A program made the position numbers and the translations under genes. Positions 45,847 through 57,206 of a stretch of 64,000 nt of DNA are shown here, one piece after another. The stretch's first letter is position 1. Every line of letters starts with the position of its first letter. The stretch lies in assembly GCA_022559985.1 (NCBI GenBank), contig JAFJTR010000013.1:186001-250000 (forward strand). Reading direction: 5' to 3'. The notes below the pieces were generated by a model. That model saw only the letters and a list, made by a program, of their open reading frames with translations. It made no database searches and was not told where the DNA came from. The stretch comes from Parastagonospora avenae f. sp. tritici 18332-5 (Eukaryota; Ascomycota; Dothideomycetes; Pleosporales; Phaeosphaeriaceae).

Positions 45847-46593
45847 GGCGGCGAGGAGGAGAAAATGGAAGAAGGTGAGGAAACGGCTTCAGGGTCCTGT
45901 CTTCGGATGAGGCGTCGTCGGCGAGTATGTATCCCACGGCGCTGACCGACAAGGATGGTGCAGATGTACTTGTGCACCCCGCGCTCAGTAAATTCACTCA
46001 ACCACGCACTATCCGAAATAACGTTTGCGAGCCCAGCGATCTGCGAGTACCCGCTGCATAAAGCACTGCTCTTGCTGTCGAGTGTGAAAGTGAAGGGCAA
46101 TGGCGAGTCGAGTATGACGGTGAGAGTACTTTTCTAGTGGAAGGGTGGATTATAAGCAGTTAGCGCTGTCGGAGGCTTCATCGGCCATTGTTTGGCTGCC
46201 AAGACCCGTTGCAGTGTGACGGGCCAGCAGCTCCGGTCCGATTGGGAGGAAGGCGGTAAGCGTGGCATGTCGACATAAGAATTTGTGCGCGAGACGTTCG
46301 GAACAGTGAGCAAAGCGCGCATCCTCCGGGTCCCGGAGAGCTTCAAATGCTGGAGAAGGGCCCCGCAGAATGCTTGTCGCGCTGCCCCTGCCCCATATGA
46401 CGGCCAGGTGGTGCGGCTTTCCGCATGCGGTAAGTCCGGTGTGGGGAGCAACCACCACTCCGTCCTCCACTTCTACACTTGACATGAAAAATACCATCCA
46501 GCAGATCCACGTTGACGTGTTAATAACTGCCCCGGGGGACTGACCACAAGCTGTGATTGATTTCCATATCCAATCTCTACAAGGCCACCCGCC
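45847..46593. other. divergent intergenic region
   Basis: Shared 747-base upstream region of the MTHFR and TPI-like genes. Short frames only. Confidence 0.45.
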
Positions 46594-47361
46594 ATGCCTC
46601 CTATATCACGGCCCCGCCGCATCGTGGGTGTGTCCCTCAAGATGTATTTCGACCTCCCCAGCACGCTCTCCTATGTGCGTGGAGTGTTGCAGCTCGACGG
46701 TGACGCCTGGAACTCGCGAATCGATCTCTTCGTCATCCCCGACTTCGTCTCGCTGACCGAGTCTCGCCGCATCCTCGAACCCTCCTCCATCATGCTCGGT
46801 GCCCAAGACACCTTCTGGGAAGACAAGGGCGCTTATACAGGCGAAGTCAGCCCGCTGGTATTGCATCAAGCCGGCGCGAGGATTGTTGAAATTGGACATG
46901 CTGAGCGACGGGCGCAGTTTGGCGAGACGGACGACTGGGTCGCGAAGAAGGCGGGTGCCGCAGCGAGGAACGGCTTAATTCCTTTGGTGTGCATAGGCGA
47001 GCGCACACACCACAGCGTTGCATCTGCGGCAGTGGGTGCAGCCATCGCCGAGTGCAAACCTCAGGTCATGTCGGTGCTGGCTGCAGTGCCTGACGACACC
47101 GAGGTTATACTAGCCTATGAGCCTGTTTGGGCCATCGGTGCAAGTGAGCCTGCGGACCCTGATCACGTCGTCAACGTCACGAAAGAGCTGAGGAACCTGG
47201 CAAGTGGGCGAAGTGGCGTTACAAGAATTGTCTACGGTGGCAGTGCAGGGCCGGGCACCTTTGCGAAAATCTCAGAAGGTGTCGATGGTCTTTTCTTGGG
47301 TCGCTTTGCACATGATATTCAAAATTTGAAGAAGGTCATTGAAGAGATAGGGGGTGCTTGA
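46594..47361 (+). CDS. triosephosphate isomerase paralogue (TPI-like barrel)
   Basis: Single exon, 255 residues, the normal TPI length. Catalytic residues are kept: Lys16 (VSLKMYF), His102 (IGHAERR) and Glu176 (AYEPVWAIG), with the phosphate-binding YGGSAGP late in the barrel. But three signature segments differ from glycolytic TPI: GNWKMN is replaced by VSLKMY, GHSERR by GHAERR, and the loop-6 hinge IGTG by IGAS. These changes fit the secondary TPI-like proteins; some bacterial relatives isomerise erythrulose phosphates in erythritol use. I therefore propose a sugar-phosphate isomerase other than the glycolytic enzyme. Substrate is inference. Confidence 0.92.
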   Translation: MPPISRPRRIVGVSLKMYFDLPSTLSYVRGVLQLDGDAWNSRIDLFVIPDFVSLTESRRILEPSSIMLGAQDTFWEDKGAYTGEVSPLVLHQAGARIVEIGHAERRAQFGETDDWVAKKAGAAARNGLIPLVCIGERTHHSVASAAVGAAIAECKPQVMSVLAAVPDDTEVILAYEPVWAIGASEPADPDHVVNVTKELRNLASGRSGVTRIVYGGSAGPGTFAKISEGVDGLFLGRFAHDIQNLKKVIEEIGGA

Positions 47362-50294
47362 TTGATATCATCTCACTGTAAGGAGTGGCATGTAGTGGCA
47401 TATCATGAGCCTGGAAGACAATGGTCTAGCGCTATCCGGTCGCAAGCTGATGGTGGTAGTGAGGTGGGTGGCGAATTGCATGGTGGTTCAGAACATAAAC
47501 GAAGAGAGGGCTAAGATGTAGTCGGACAGCTCTAACACATGCGCTGACACGCGTCAAAGGAGAGTTGACTATGCAGACAGAAGGATTGGGACGATGAGCA
47601 TTATGATAAGCTCATCGTGTGAGACCACGCCACAGTCGTACGTTCAAGCATCGCTCGTCCCAACACTGTGCCCTTTTCTTCTGTTTGGAGTGTGAGACAG
47701 CCAGTTGTTGATAATTCGCTAGTCGCGACTGCGCTTTTTGCGCTCCTCCGGCTTCCTGCGACACACGCCCACGTGCAAGGGCTGCGTAACAATGTCGCTC
47801 TTCCCCTCTCTTTCCCCGACCAGTACTGACACCCAAACTGCCTCGCCAACAACCTTTATCTGGAGCGTCAGTTCATATCTCTGCAGCAGTGCAACGCCAG
47901 CGCGACGATTGCTATGTTATTCTTCACCGAAGCGATCCAACCCTTTATTCGCTCTAGGAGCACTCAGCGAAGCAGTCACCGTACTGTCACTCGACGTCGG
48001 ATCTTCAGTTTCGGGACCGGAAACCACAGTCCAAGAGATATTGTCGACTCAAGCACCATTTAGGATGTCCCAAGGCATCTGTACAGCTTTTGGTATTGGA
48101 TATCGATCGATCGAAAGCTGCAAACCACGAGCGGCCAGCAAAGAGGAGAAGAGGTGGGCTCGAGCAGCGTCGATATGGACAGCGCAGTCGATAAAGTCGA
48201 TCTATACTTGCGATTAGCAAGTTGCGGATGGCCTCGGCAACCACGGTCAGCCTCAAGGATACCGTATTATCTGACGTTGAAGACTTCTGGGCTACCATGA
48301 GTGATCTCATTGTATCGGCTCCTCAGACCTTGAAGGCATCCCTGGTAGCGTTTCGGGTTTCGCTAATCGGTACAATGCCTGACAGCCAACTACCTCTAGC
48401 TTTGGCCTAAGAGTCTCTAACGTCAGATAATAAGGTAGGAATGTTTCTAAATCGAATCCCCTATCAAGCGTAACGATGGTGGAGACCCGGCAAGGCATGC
48501 CGAACAGCATCGGTCCCTGCGTCGAGTATTGGACGACAGACAAGCAAAAGCTGGAAGGGGTCCAGGACGAGATTGGCCTATGCATGAGCATTCGATTCGA
48601 TCACGCACAGAACCTCTTCGACTGATACCCATCTCATGTTGACACACTTCCCTTTTAGTCATTGCCTCGACTGGCAACTAGTCCAGCAAGGTCAGCCCTT
48701 GTATTGTCGCGCCTGGTACGAGCGTCAGGAGATGCAAACACCCCTGGTTCCGTTCTCATGCTAGGATGGGGCTCCGTTCTTCCGTCCACCATTTGGTAGG
48801 TACGCCGACGCATGGTTCCATGAAATCGTTCTTGGTCAAGACAATGGGTCTCTGCGACCGCATTTCAAACTGCGGATATGGACGGATGCACATGCCTCAT
48901 ATCTCAAGCTATCATTCTTTTTCCTCATTTGTATGCCGCCATTATTACACTTTCCATGGCCTTCACTTCGAAGAGGCCGGCGCACCCGGACCGCCATAGT
49001 GGGAAAGGTGCCATCATTGCGGAACGCCTCCGCTTCCACTTCCGACACACTTCGGATGAGCGCAAAACAACGCGCCGTGGATCACACCACCGCTTCATGA
49101 CATGCGAGTCGGTACGCGACGACATGCGGGGAAAGTGGGCAAAGTACAGATACCTCTCATGTTGTTCTTGCAATTGGCCGCGCCTGCGTCGATCTTGCGA
49201 TCACTATACCGCCGTTCTTTGTTCTTGAGCACTATTGCTAGGCCTTGCTCCGTTCAGTACAGCGTCAATTAAACTCAGGAAGCCAGTCCCTCCACTGTTC
49301 CCTTCTGGGATCAATCTTTCCGCGCAGAGCCGCAATGATAGCAGTTTCAACGCCATCAAGATCAGTCTGTAGACGATGTCAAGGGCAATGCTCAACGGAA
49401 CTTTAAGACGATTGCCCGAGTAAGTCTCCAGCCTTTACTTGCACAAGATTCGACTGGTGCATGACGCCTGGGAATAAGACTTATGTTTTACGCGTCTTCG
49501 TTGGGCTTAGTATACTTCCCCGCAAAGTCGTTAGGTCGCGACCCGACGATCTAGAGCTAGCCCCCGCACGAATCAAGTTGTTTTGAGAGCTTTCATCTCC
49601 ACTTCACTCCGCACAACCGGGCTTAGCTCTTTGACTACCGTCAGCCTATTCGCCATTACAGCCATGGGGATCTCGAGGTTCTCTTACAGCAGCTGCTCAT
49701 CGAGTTGATAGTCGCCCCGATCGGGATGCGAAGACGCCGAGGTCATTTGGCTATCTAGCAGTGAGCAAGGGGCTCAATTGCTAGAGGGGATGTCTTGTGT
49801 CATGTCGTCATGCACAAAGAACCCTCCTTTGTCTCTCGAAACAGTCCACGCCTGCTTTGAGGGCAGAGCTGTGTAATTCGTGCATGAGACTGTCAACGCC
49901 ACAGGCCACAAGCGCTTTTGCGAAGAGAGCATAGATTCGTCAGACTGAAGCCACCTCCGTAGGGACGGAACTACCCCAGCTTCTCAGCGTGAAGGCTTAC
50001 CGCCAGTCGAGGTTTAGTCTAGACTGATCTGCCACCCGCCAATACTGAGGACGCGCAAAGAGTAAACCGCGGAGCCGCAGCGGTTGGCCTTCCCCTGCCA
50101 AAGCATGTACGGTGACTGGGCTGCACGCGCTCATTGTGCTATCGATGATCGCTTGCCTTCGTCCGGTAGTCTCGCCATGGTGTAAATGTGCCTGTGCCCC
50201 AAGGTTTCGCACTTGCTCATATAGCATTCGACTAACCCTCTTTCCTCGTCGTCCATACAGCTTATAATCCCCTTACCCCGGCTGAATTTGCACG
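47362..50294. other. 2.9-kb gene-poor stretch
   Basis: No frame here convinces me. The longest is 47738-48217 plus (159 codons, Ser/Thr/Cys-rich, overlapped by other frames). Fragments such as 48222-48410 plus look weakly protein-like but join to nothing. I saw no terminal repeats, no tRNA and no transposase motif. It may contain a degraded gene or a long promoter for the transporter at 50295. Confidence 0.4.
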
Positions 50295-51635
50295 ATGACT
50301 ACCCATCACGAGACGACGACTACCACAACGTCAAACACTACAGGCTCAGGTCTCTTCAACAACCACGGCGCTGGGTTTCCACAGGACACAGCTACCAACA
50401 ACACTCACCTAGGTGCTACATCAGGGAGAGACACAAACAACACACACCTCGGCGCGTCAACAGCGAGAGAAGCCGACACTCTCTCAGCAGGATCAACAGC
50501 CAACGGCTCATTCTCAAGAATGGCTAATCACAACAACGAACTAGAGAAAGACTTCTCGAGGCAAGACGGTAAGTTAGAAAATTCAGTCTTGCTTCCAGTG
50601 ACTGACTTTGATAGGCTATGGTCAACATCTCGACCACAACACGGACTCGGATACCGCTCTGAGACAGATCCGTACAGCAGGCAGCATCTCGATCTCTCCG
50701 GAACTTTTCGAGAAGCTGTACTTGTCGCCCCCAAATAAGGTCAAGGGTGAACTGCGAAAGACCTTCGGTAACCCTACGCCACTGTAAGTCGGAGTTTATG
50801 AAGACCATTTTTAACTGGCTAATTGAGACAGTGCCCTGATCGGGTTTTTGTTGTCCCTTTTCCCCTTGAGCATGACACTCATGGGCTGGAGAGGCGCTGG
50901 TGGCAATGGAGCGGCTAGCACTGGATGGTACTTCTTTGCCGGTGGCATGTTGATGGTCTTGGGTGGCGTCGGTGAAGTACGAAATCATGTTCATCTTTGC
51001 GGACATGCGAACTAACAAAGAGTAGTGGATTCTTGGCAACACATTTCCCTTCGTCGTGTTCTGTTCATTCGGCGCTTTCTGGCTCGGATACGGGGCTACT
51101 CTCCAGCCATTCTACAACTCCTACGCCGCATACAAAAACCCCCAAGTCGAAACCAGCACAGGTATCGAATCTGTTGGATTCAACGTCGGTGTTGGTAAGT
51201 CATCCCCTGTCCAACGCGTCTTCTTTAGGAGGCTAACAAAGCATCAGCATACTTCATGATCGCTATGGGTATACTCTGCCTCATCTACCTCATCTGCTCC
51301 ATCCGTACCAACCTGATCTTCTTCCTGATCTTCTTCACCCTCGTTCCCGCCTTCGGTCTCCTCGCCGGTGCCTTCCTCCATGCTGCCAAGGGTAATGCCG
51401 CAATCGCTTCCAAGTGTCAAGAAGCGGCTGGAGCTTTTACCTTTGTCACATGCATGTGTGGATGGTACATTCTCCTAGCTATCATGTTGGCCAGCGTCGA
51501 TTTCCCATTTGACTTGCCGCGTAAGTCTCATAGATGCAATTATATTGAGGCATATGCTAACTGTTTGCAGTTGTCGACTTGTCGGGTGTTGTCAAGGGCG
51601 CCAGCGAGAAGCGCAAGATCGACCATATCGAGTAG
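50295..51635 (+). CDS. acetate transporter of the GPR1/FUN34/YaaH family
   Basis: Plasma-membrane acetate or ammonium-linked transporter of the yeast Ady2/Ato and A. nidulans AcpA family. Six exons (50295-50568, 50615-50783, 50832-50976, 51026-51194, 51248-51520, 51571-51635) give 364 residues with five in-phase introns of 46-53 bases. The N-terminal ~110 residues are Thr/Asn-rich and hydrophilic, with a near-repeat NNTHLGA. Then comes the family signature NPTPL-ALIGF and six membrane segments (FPLSMTLMGWRGAG, WYFFAGGMLMVLGGVGE, FPFVVFCSFGAFWLGYGATL, YFMIAMGILCLIYLICS, LIFFLIFFTLVPAFGLLAGAF, FVTCMCGWYILLAIMLA). It ends in a basic tail. Confidence 0.95.
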
Positions 51636-52157
51636 ACTTCTCGTCAAAAAGTCTTACTGTGTCAACAGACGCAGAGAACAAGTGCAGGTCTGGTCGCGAA
51701 TTTCAGAGGTGTGGTGGAGAGAACGGGGCGAGACTGTCTACACTTGAGTCGCCAACGAAACATTGCAGCCTTTATTGAGAGCTGGGTGAGGAGTTGTATC
51801 CTTCGAATGTTGAAACCTTGTGCATTCATTGTTGATCTCAATATCTATATGAACTATCCAAACTATTTAATACAAGTTACGTGACTATTTCGCAGCGCAT
51901 CCGCTCCATGATATTTATATCTGCCTTGAACATCTTGCTCTAGCCTTCCCTTTCATGACCAGGAATAATTGCTGTCTTCATCTTCATTGATGACAAATCT
52001 CATCGCGACCAGTAGCTCAGTCAATCCACGATAGCTCGTACCACCTTTCAAATGCTTAATCAGACATCTTACCACCTCACCTAATGATAAACCATTACTC
52101 ATCCCCAACCCTCACACAAATACCCACCGCCCTCCCATACCTCCCTCTCCACCAACC
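51636..52157. other. no recognisable gene
   Basis: 3' region of the transporter and upstream region of the nitroreductase gene. A pyrimidine-rich tract lies just before the start at 52158. Nothing else seen. Confidence 0.45.
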
Positions 52158-52884
52158 ATGCCCGACCCAACCCTAACATCCCTCCTCGCCACCCGCCACT
52201 CAACCCGCGCCTTCCTACCAACCCCCATCCCCCTCCCCCTCCTAAAATGCGCCCTCGCCCTCGCCCACCTCTCCCCCAGCAACTCCAATCTACAGCCCTG
52301 GCGCATCAAGATCCTGACCGGCGCCGCCCTGACACGTCTCAGCGCCGCGCTCGTCGCTGCGAAATCCGCAAACGTCACGCCATCAACGGCGCCGATTCCA
52401 GACTCTTACCGGCACTATCGCTCGGCGCTGGGCAGACAGTTGTATGGACCGCAGGGATATGATATTGCGCGGGAAGATGAGGAAGGTATGCGTGCAGCGC
52501 AGGTAAGGAATTATCGCTTCTTCGACGCGCCGTGTGGGGTGGTCGTGTACATGGAAAGGTATCTGGCGCAGATCGATGTATTAAGCGTGGGGATGTGGGT
52601 GCAGTCTTTTTGTTTGGCGTTGGGGGAGAGGGGGGTTGCGTGCTGTGTAAGTGCGAGTGTGGCGGGGTATGGGGAGGTGAGTGATGTTTCTGCATGCGAA
52701 GTTGTGATATGAGGTGCTGATTTGAGGGTGTGTTTAGGTGATTAAAAAGGAATTGGGGTTGGGGGATGCTGTGGAGGTTTTGGTGGGCGTGGCGGTGGGG
52801 TATGAGGATGGAGAAGCGGGGATTAATGGGGTGAGGACGGGGAGGAATGGGTGGGAGGAGAGTGTTGAGTTTATGGAGGATTGA
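52158..52884 (+). CDS. nitroreductase-family FMN oxidoreductase
   Basis: FMN-binding NAD(P)H oxidoreductase. Exons 52158-52676 and 52738-52884 give 221 residues with a 61-base in-phase intron. Family marks are the N-terminal ATRHSTRAFLP with the FMN-phosphate arginines, SPSNSNLQPWRIKIL, the FDAPCGVVVYM strand, and the C-terminal GVAVGYEDGEAGINGVRTGRN ending. This matches the bacterial-type nitrobenzoate/quinone reductase group found in many fungi. The first exon is unusually C-rich (many ccc/cct codons), the last is G-rich. It reads toward the glycosyltransferase gene; no link to that locus is implied. Confidence 0.92.
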
Positions 52885-53248
52885 GGGATGGGTGTGTCAT
52901 ATGTGATTTTTCTATAATATGGTTGGAAATGATGGAGGTAGTGGGATACTGAAAACCCGTCTTGGGCACGATACATAGCTAAGTACGGGCATTTGTCGTA
53001 TTGCGTGCTATTTGACTGCAGCGCTTCGACAGCAGCGTGAAAATGAATCGGGAGGAAGATATCAGAATCGCACATCGAAATTGCTCGAATGGTTAGTAGG
53101 GAAACGTCCAGCTTTCGCGCACCGAGAGATGCATGCGGAGTGAGATTACAACGAGTATCTATATGTACAATGACAGTTCATTAATATCTAAGGCTCTTCC
53201 CCATCTATATCATAAGAATGCAAGTCTAGTCGCTCTCCATGTTGCCGT
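52885..53248. other. convergent 3' region
   Basis: Between the nitroreductase stop and the glycosyltransferase stop, which face each other. No further gene seen. Confidence 0.5.
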
Positions 53249-55077
53249 TCAATTATGCTCCTTCTTTTGACGCTCAAATTCTTTCTTAGTCGCCGCTTTC
53301 CGCATCTGGCCCCATCGGAAGTCGTCCAGATTGTATATGGTATAGAGTTGAGTGATGAAGTTGATCGTGGAGACGGTATACTCATACATAACACAACCGA
53401 TACAATACTGGATGAACTCGAGAGGGGAGCGAGACGAAATGACAACAACTATGAAGTCCCAGATCCTACGATAGTTCAACAATACAATGAGAGCATATGC
53501 GCTCGCTGGGTCCATTTTCCCTGAATAGGTTTTTAGCATAGTATCGATAATAGCAGCTAGAGCGGCACTTACGGTAATATCTTGAGATAAAGAGTGCTGG
53601 GTTGATCAACCAGTTCAACACGGAAGTGGCTGCAGCTACTCTTTCCATCCAACCCGTCGACTTGCGGCTGAAAAGGAGACTATCGCTTGTGAGTGGTCCC
53701 AGTGTCCACCTACGGCGTTGACTGAGAAACACCGGAAAGGAATGTGGCGCAGAAGTGTACGCTCGCGAAGCGAGACATACACGTGTCTCAACATCAGCGT
53801 TTTCCGAAAGCACTAGACAAATGTGGTCTCTGTCCTCGCTCATCATAGAGCGGATCGTTCGGAACAATCCATCGGTGTCTCGTGGGTAGTGCCCAAATTT
53901 TCGCAAGATGTCGTCACCGCAGGTACTCTCTATGACTCGCAACAGTTGACAGCATCCAGGAAGGCAAGTCACCCTCCGACTCGTGAGGCTTTGACGTAGG
54001 CGACGACGGTGCTGTCCAACCAGATACTCGGCATTTTGATAGAGATAAGCAATGGACCATGGAGACAGCGTTCTGTTGTCCACTCGAATATTCCCGGTCA
54101 CTCCTACGATCTGTTCACCTTCTCTTACAGTCTGAATGAAACCGACGACGCATTCAGGATCGAACCTGGTGTCTGCGTCTATGCCGACGACGTAATCTAC
54201 AGACTGAATGGAGGTATCCTCGAGGAAGTTCGCGAGCTTGCCGAACAGTGCGGGTGAATGTATCGAGGGCGTAGGCTTGGATTTGCGCTGGTTGAACTTG
54301 TGCAGGAATGAGCGGACAAGGATGATCCCGTCTCTTTTCCCCCGGTTCTCGTTCTTGATGATGCAGATGATGGGAAGCCCCTTGAACTCTCCCTTCACAA
54401 CCTCAACATCCATTGGAGCACCATCCCACGAAGTATAAGCTTCGGATATAAGGGTACTCGTCGGACGCTCAATGATTTCTTCTTTCAGATGGGCACCGGG
54501 TCTACCTCTGCCGCTCACCCGACCATCGCACACCACGATGATGGCCTTTTTGTGGTCGTCCACAGATTTCTGTTCAGCTAATGAATCCAAAGAGGTCATG
54601 ATCTCCTCGTATGTCTCATTGTAGCAACAGAGCAAGTACACGAAATTCTCCGGTGTTGCTGGAATCTTTGGTGTGGGGCGCGGTGAAAATGACCGTACAA
54701 AGTACGAGACAGCGATGAGAGAAATCTCAATGCTGTCTACGGTGAACTTGAAGGACATCAGCGGAAGCAAAATCCAAAAAAATCTGGAGTAATCCGCGAG
54801 CATGTACATCAACGTGAGGCTATGTGCCGATAGTCAGCGGTCCAAGTCTTGCAGAACATGGCTTGAAGTGCTGCACTTACTTGAGCGGAATGAGCATAGA
54901 CAGCACCATGTATTTCTCGATCTTCAACCGCTGTCTGTCGACGGTGGGAAGGTGTTCAATGACATTGCGCAAAGCAAGGGATGGCATTCGAAGTGATCCC
55001 ATCTCGGGCTTGTTGGCAGAGGTCGCATGACTGCCTGCGAGGTGAGTTCCTGAGTTGGCGGTATCGAGAAGCTCCAT
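53249..55077 (-). CDS. chitin-synthase-like family 2 glycosyltransferase
   Basis: Membrane-bound processive GT2 polysaccharide synthase. Exons 54881-55077, 53573-54819 and 53249-53520 give 571 residues, short for a fungal chitin synthase. Catalytic motifs are in order: CYNE (131-134), VVCDGR (162-167), the metal-binding VGIDADTRFD with D280 and D282, CLPGC (351-355), the ED pair in MSEDRD (about 394-395) as catalytic base, and QRRRW (433-437). Membrane helices lie near residues 80-105 before the catalytic domain, and several follow it (ALFISRYY, AYALIVLLNY, IWDFIVVVIS, CIGCVMYEYTVSTINFITQL). CLPGC and QRRRW favour chitin synthase over hyaluronan synthase. Its promoter is shared with the sugar dehydrogenase at 55904, suggesting co-regulated polysaccharide synthesis. 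The sugar polymerised is unknown. Confidence 0.9.
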
Positions 55078-55903
55078 CCTGAAGGTGTTCGGGTGTGTTG
55101 CTTGAGAAGGAAGACTGTTTGGAGGGAGTGCCCGAAACTTCTATATGTAGTATTTTCGTCACAAAGGCAGGGTCCAAAGCAGCTGGGGGTGTGGGTTCAG
55201 CAAAGCGTGACTGGTCGCTGTCAGCGCGTGCAAGGTTTCGCGCTAACACCAGATAGGAAATAGGGGTTGGCGGTGAAGTACGTCGCACGACGATAGCCGA
55301 ATGGACCCCCAAGCCTTTGACTGGAGGCTAGGCGCGACTACGGGGTCTTCAGCCTTGCAATTTTCCTACAAAACCACTCTCGATCGTCACGAAGTCGCAT
55401 TGCCCAACACTAGTAACACCGAGTTCGGCCTTTTAAGCTTTAGCCTGCATGTCAGATTTGGTCGGCCGCTTCATCCTCAAACCTTTCTTGATGCTGAAAG
55501 TTAATCGTGTCAGCCACAGCCACGCCACGCTATGGAATCAGAGAGACTGGACACGTAGAGAGGTAGCTAGATATGCACAAGACATCCGACATCTGTTGTG
55601 CGGTCCACTGATGTCTACTAATAATCGTGAGACACGTTTGAAAATTATAAGCCCGTTGAGACACCGAGCTCGGCCTACCTTCGAGCGACGAGCCTCCTAT
55701 GTACCTATATACTTCCTCTTGTCCAGGGATAGCGCAAGTTGTATTTAAAGTGTCCCACTGTTGACGGCACCTACTGTAGCCGCTACCACTCAGAGACACT
55801 AGTCAAACTGTTTGCAAGATGATATGAGCTAATGTCACAATTGCTCAAGTTCTCCCCGTTCCGCAGCGTTGTTTGATTCAAGCACCTTTCTTGATCACAA
55901 AAC
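55078..55903. promoter_or_regulatory. divergent promoter region of the polysaccharide locus
   Basis: 826 bases separate the start codons of the glycosyltransferase (leftward) and the sugar dehydrogenase (rightward). A TATTTAAA box occurs at about 55742-55749, 155 bases before the dehydrogenase ATG. A CTATATGTAG element at 55141-55150 lies about 65 bases before the glycosyltransferase ATG. Factor binding sites are not claimed. Confidence 0.45.
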
Positions 55904-57206
55904 ATGCCAGCGACATCTCTGAGAAACCAAAGCTCGCCAGTTGCTCTGATGCCTCCTTCTAGAGCTTCCGACAAACCTACCGTTGTTGCGATTATTGGCG
56001 TTGGCTATGTCGGAGAACATCTTATGGAAGTCTTCTCTTCCGCTTTCCAAATCATTGGATACGATGTGTCGCCTGCACGGATCGAGCATCTGCAGTGGAA
56101 ACACTCAGGCCTTGAGCGCGTCAAGTTCTCAAACGATGAGAAGGACCTGAAAAATGCGTGTCACTTCCTTGTTTGCGTACCCACTACCTTGGGACTTAAC
56201 GGCAAAGTCAATTCCTCACATGTCCGCAGCGCAATCAAGATGCTCTACCGCTATGTCAGTAATACATCTATCGTCGTGATAGAAAGCACTGTTGCAGTTG
56301 GCATGACGAGAGAGTTTCTTGGGCCGCTCGCAAGATCGCACGGTATTCTGGCTGGAATGTCACCAGAGGTAAGGAAATACTACAGACTGAGAACCGAAAG
56401 ACGGGCTAACATTCATGCAGAGAATCGATCCCGGACGAGTTGAGCCCCCACCGAGAGCGATACCCAAAGTTGTTTCCGGTCTTGACGACATCACTCCAGG
56501 GTCATTGGATGCCATCACGCGATTGTATAGAAGCGTCTTCGACACTGTTATCCCGGTCAGCAAGCCGGAAGTGGCGGAGATGACGAAGCTGTACGAGAAC
56601 TGCCAAAGAACGATCACCATCGCCTATGCAAACGAAATGGCAGACGCCTGCCAGGAGCTCGGGATTGATCCTTTCGAAGTCGCAAACACATCAGCCAGCA
56701 AGCCATTTGGCTACTTGCCCATGTATCCCTCACTTGGCATCGGCGGTCATTGCATTCCAGTCAATCCGGTTTACTTCATGTCAACTTGTAACCTCCCACT
56801 CCTCAAACAAGCTCACGAACGAATGGCGACGCGCCCGTCACGAATCGCCAGCCAGCTCCTCACATCGATACTGGAGGACGATCATCAGAAGCTTGGTGGA
56901 GCACATCGACCAAGCCTTCTCGTGGTTGGCGTAGGCTTTAAGGCTGGCCAGTCGGATCTTTCCCACTCCCCAGGCTTACAACTTCTCAAATTCATGCGAC
57001 AATCAGGAGAGATAGATCTTTCGTTCTGCGATCCTTTTGTGCAACAAGACTCTATACCCGAGATCCCGAAACTGGATGAAAGCAGTTGGAAGCCAGAGGT
57101 CCTGAACACCTACAGCGCAATTGTAGTCGCTGTGAGACAGCCTGGGCTAGATTACGGTATGTTGACGGATTTGCCAGATGTGCGGATAGAGATCTGGCAA
57201 AGATGA
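55904..57206 (+). CDS. NDP-sugar 6-dehydrogenase, UDP-N-acetylhexosamine type
   Basis: NAD-dependent four-electron oxidation of an NDP-hexose to the uronic acid. Exons 55904-56368 and 56421-57206, with a 52-base intron, give 416 residues. The Rossmann motif IIGVGYVG (about 30-37) opens the NAD domain; CVPTTLG and VVIESTVAVGMT follow, as in this superfamily. The central domain has Lys210 in AEMTKLYEN and NEMADACQELGID. The catalytic cysteine, Cys266, sits in GIGGHCIPVNPVYF. GGHCIP is typical of bacterial WecC/WbpA/TviB-like UDP-GlcNAc or UDP-ManNAc dehydrogenases, whereas UDP-glucose dehydrogenase has GGSCF. The usual eukaryotic enzyme is therefore unlikely; a bacterial-like origin is inferred. 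The adjacent GT2 and deacetylase suggest it supplies a uronic sugar for the polymer. Confidence 0.9.

Noticed and set aside
44961..45878. Plus-strand ORF of 305 codons
   Set aside because: It is the antisense shadow of the MTHFR barrel domain and crosses its introns.
47738..48217. 159-codon plus-strand ORF
   Set aside because: No motif, overlapped by frames on both strands, and no splice signals that extend it.
52158..52884. Nitroreductase as a member of the polysaccharide locus
   Set aside because: It is adjacent but convergent, and its chemistry has no obvious role in sugar polymer synthesis.
55904..57206. Annotation as ordinary UDP-glucose dehydrogenase
   Set aside because: The catalytic segment is GGHCIP and the length is 416 residues; the eukaryotic enzyme has GGSCF and is longer.
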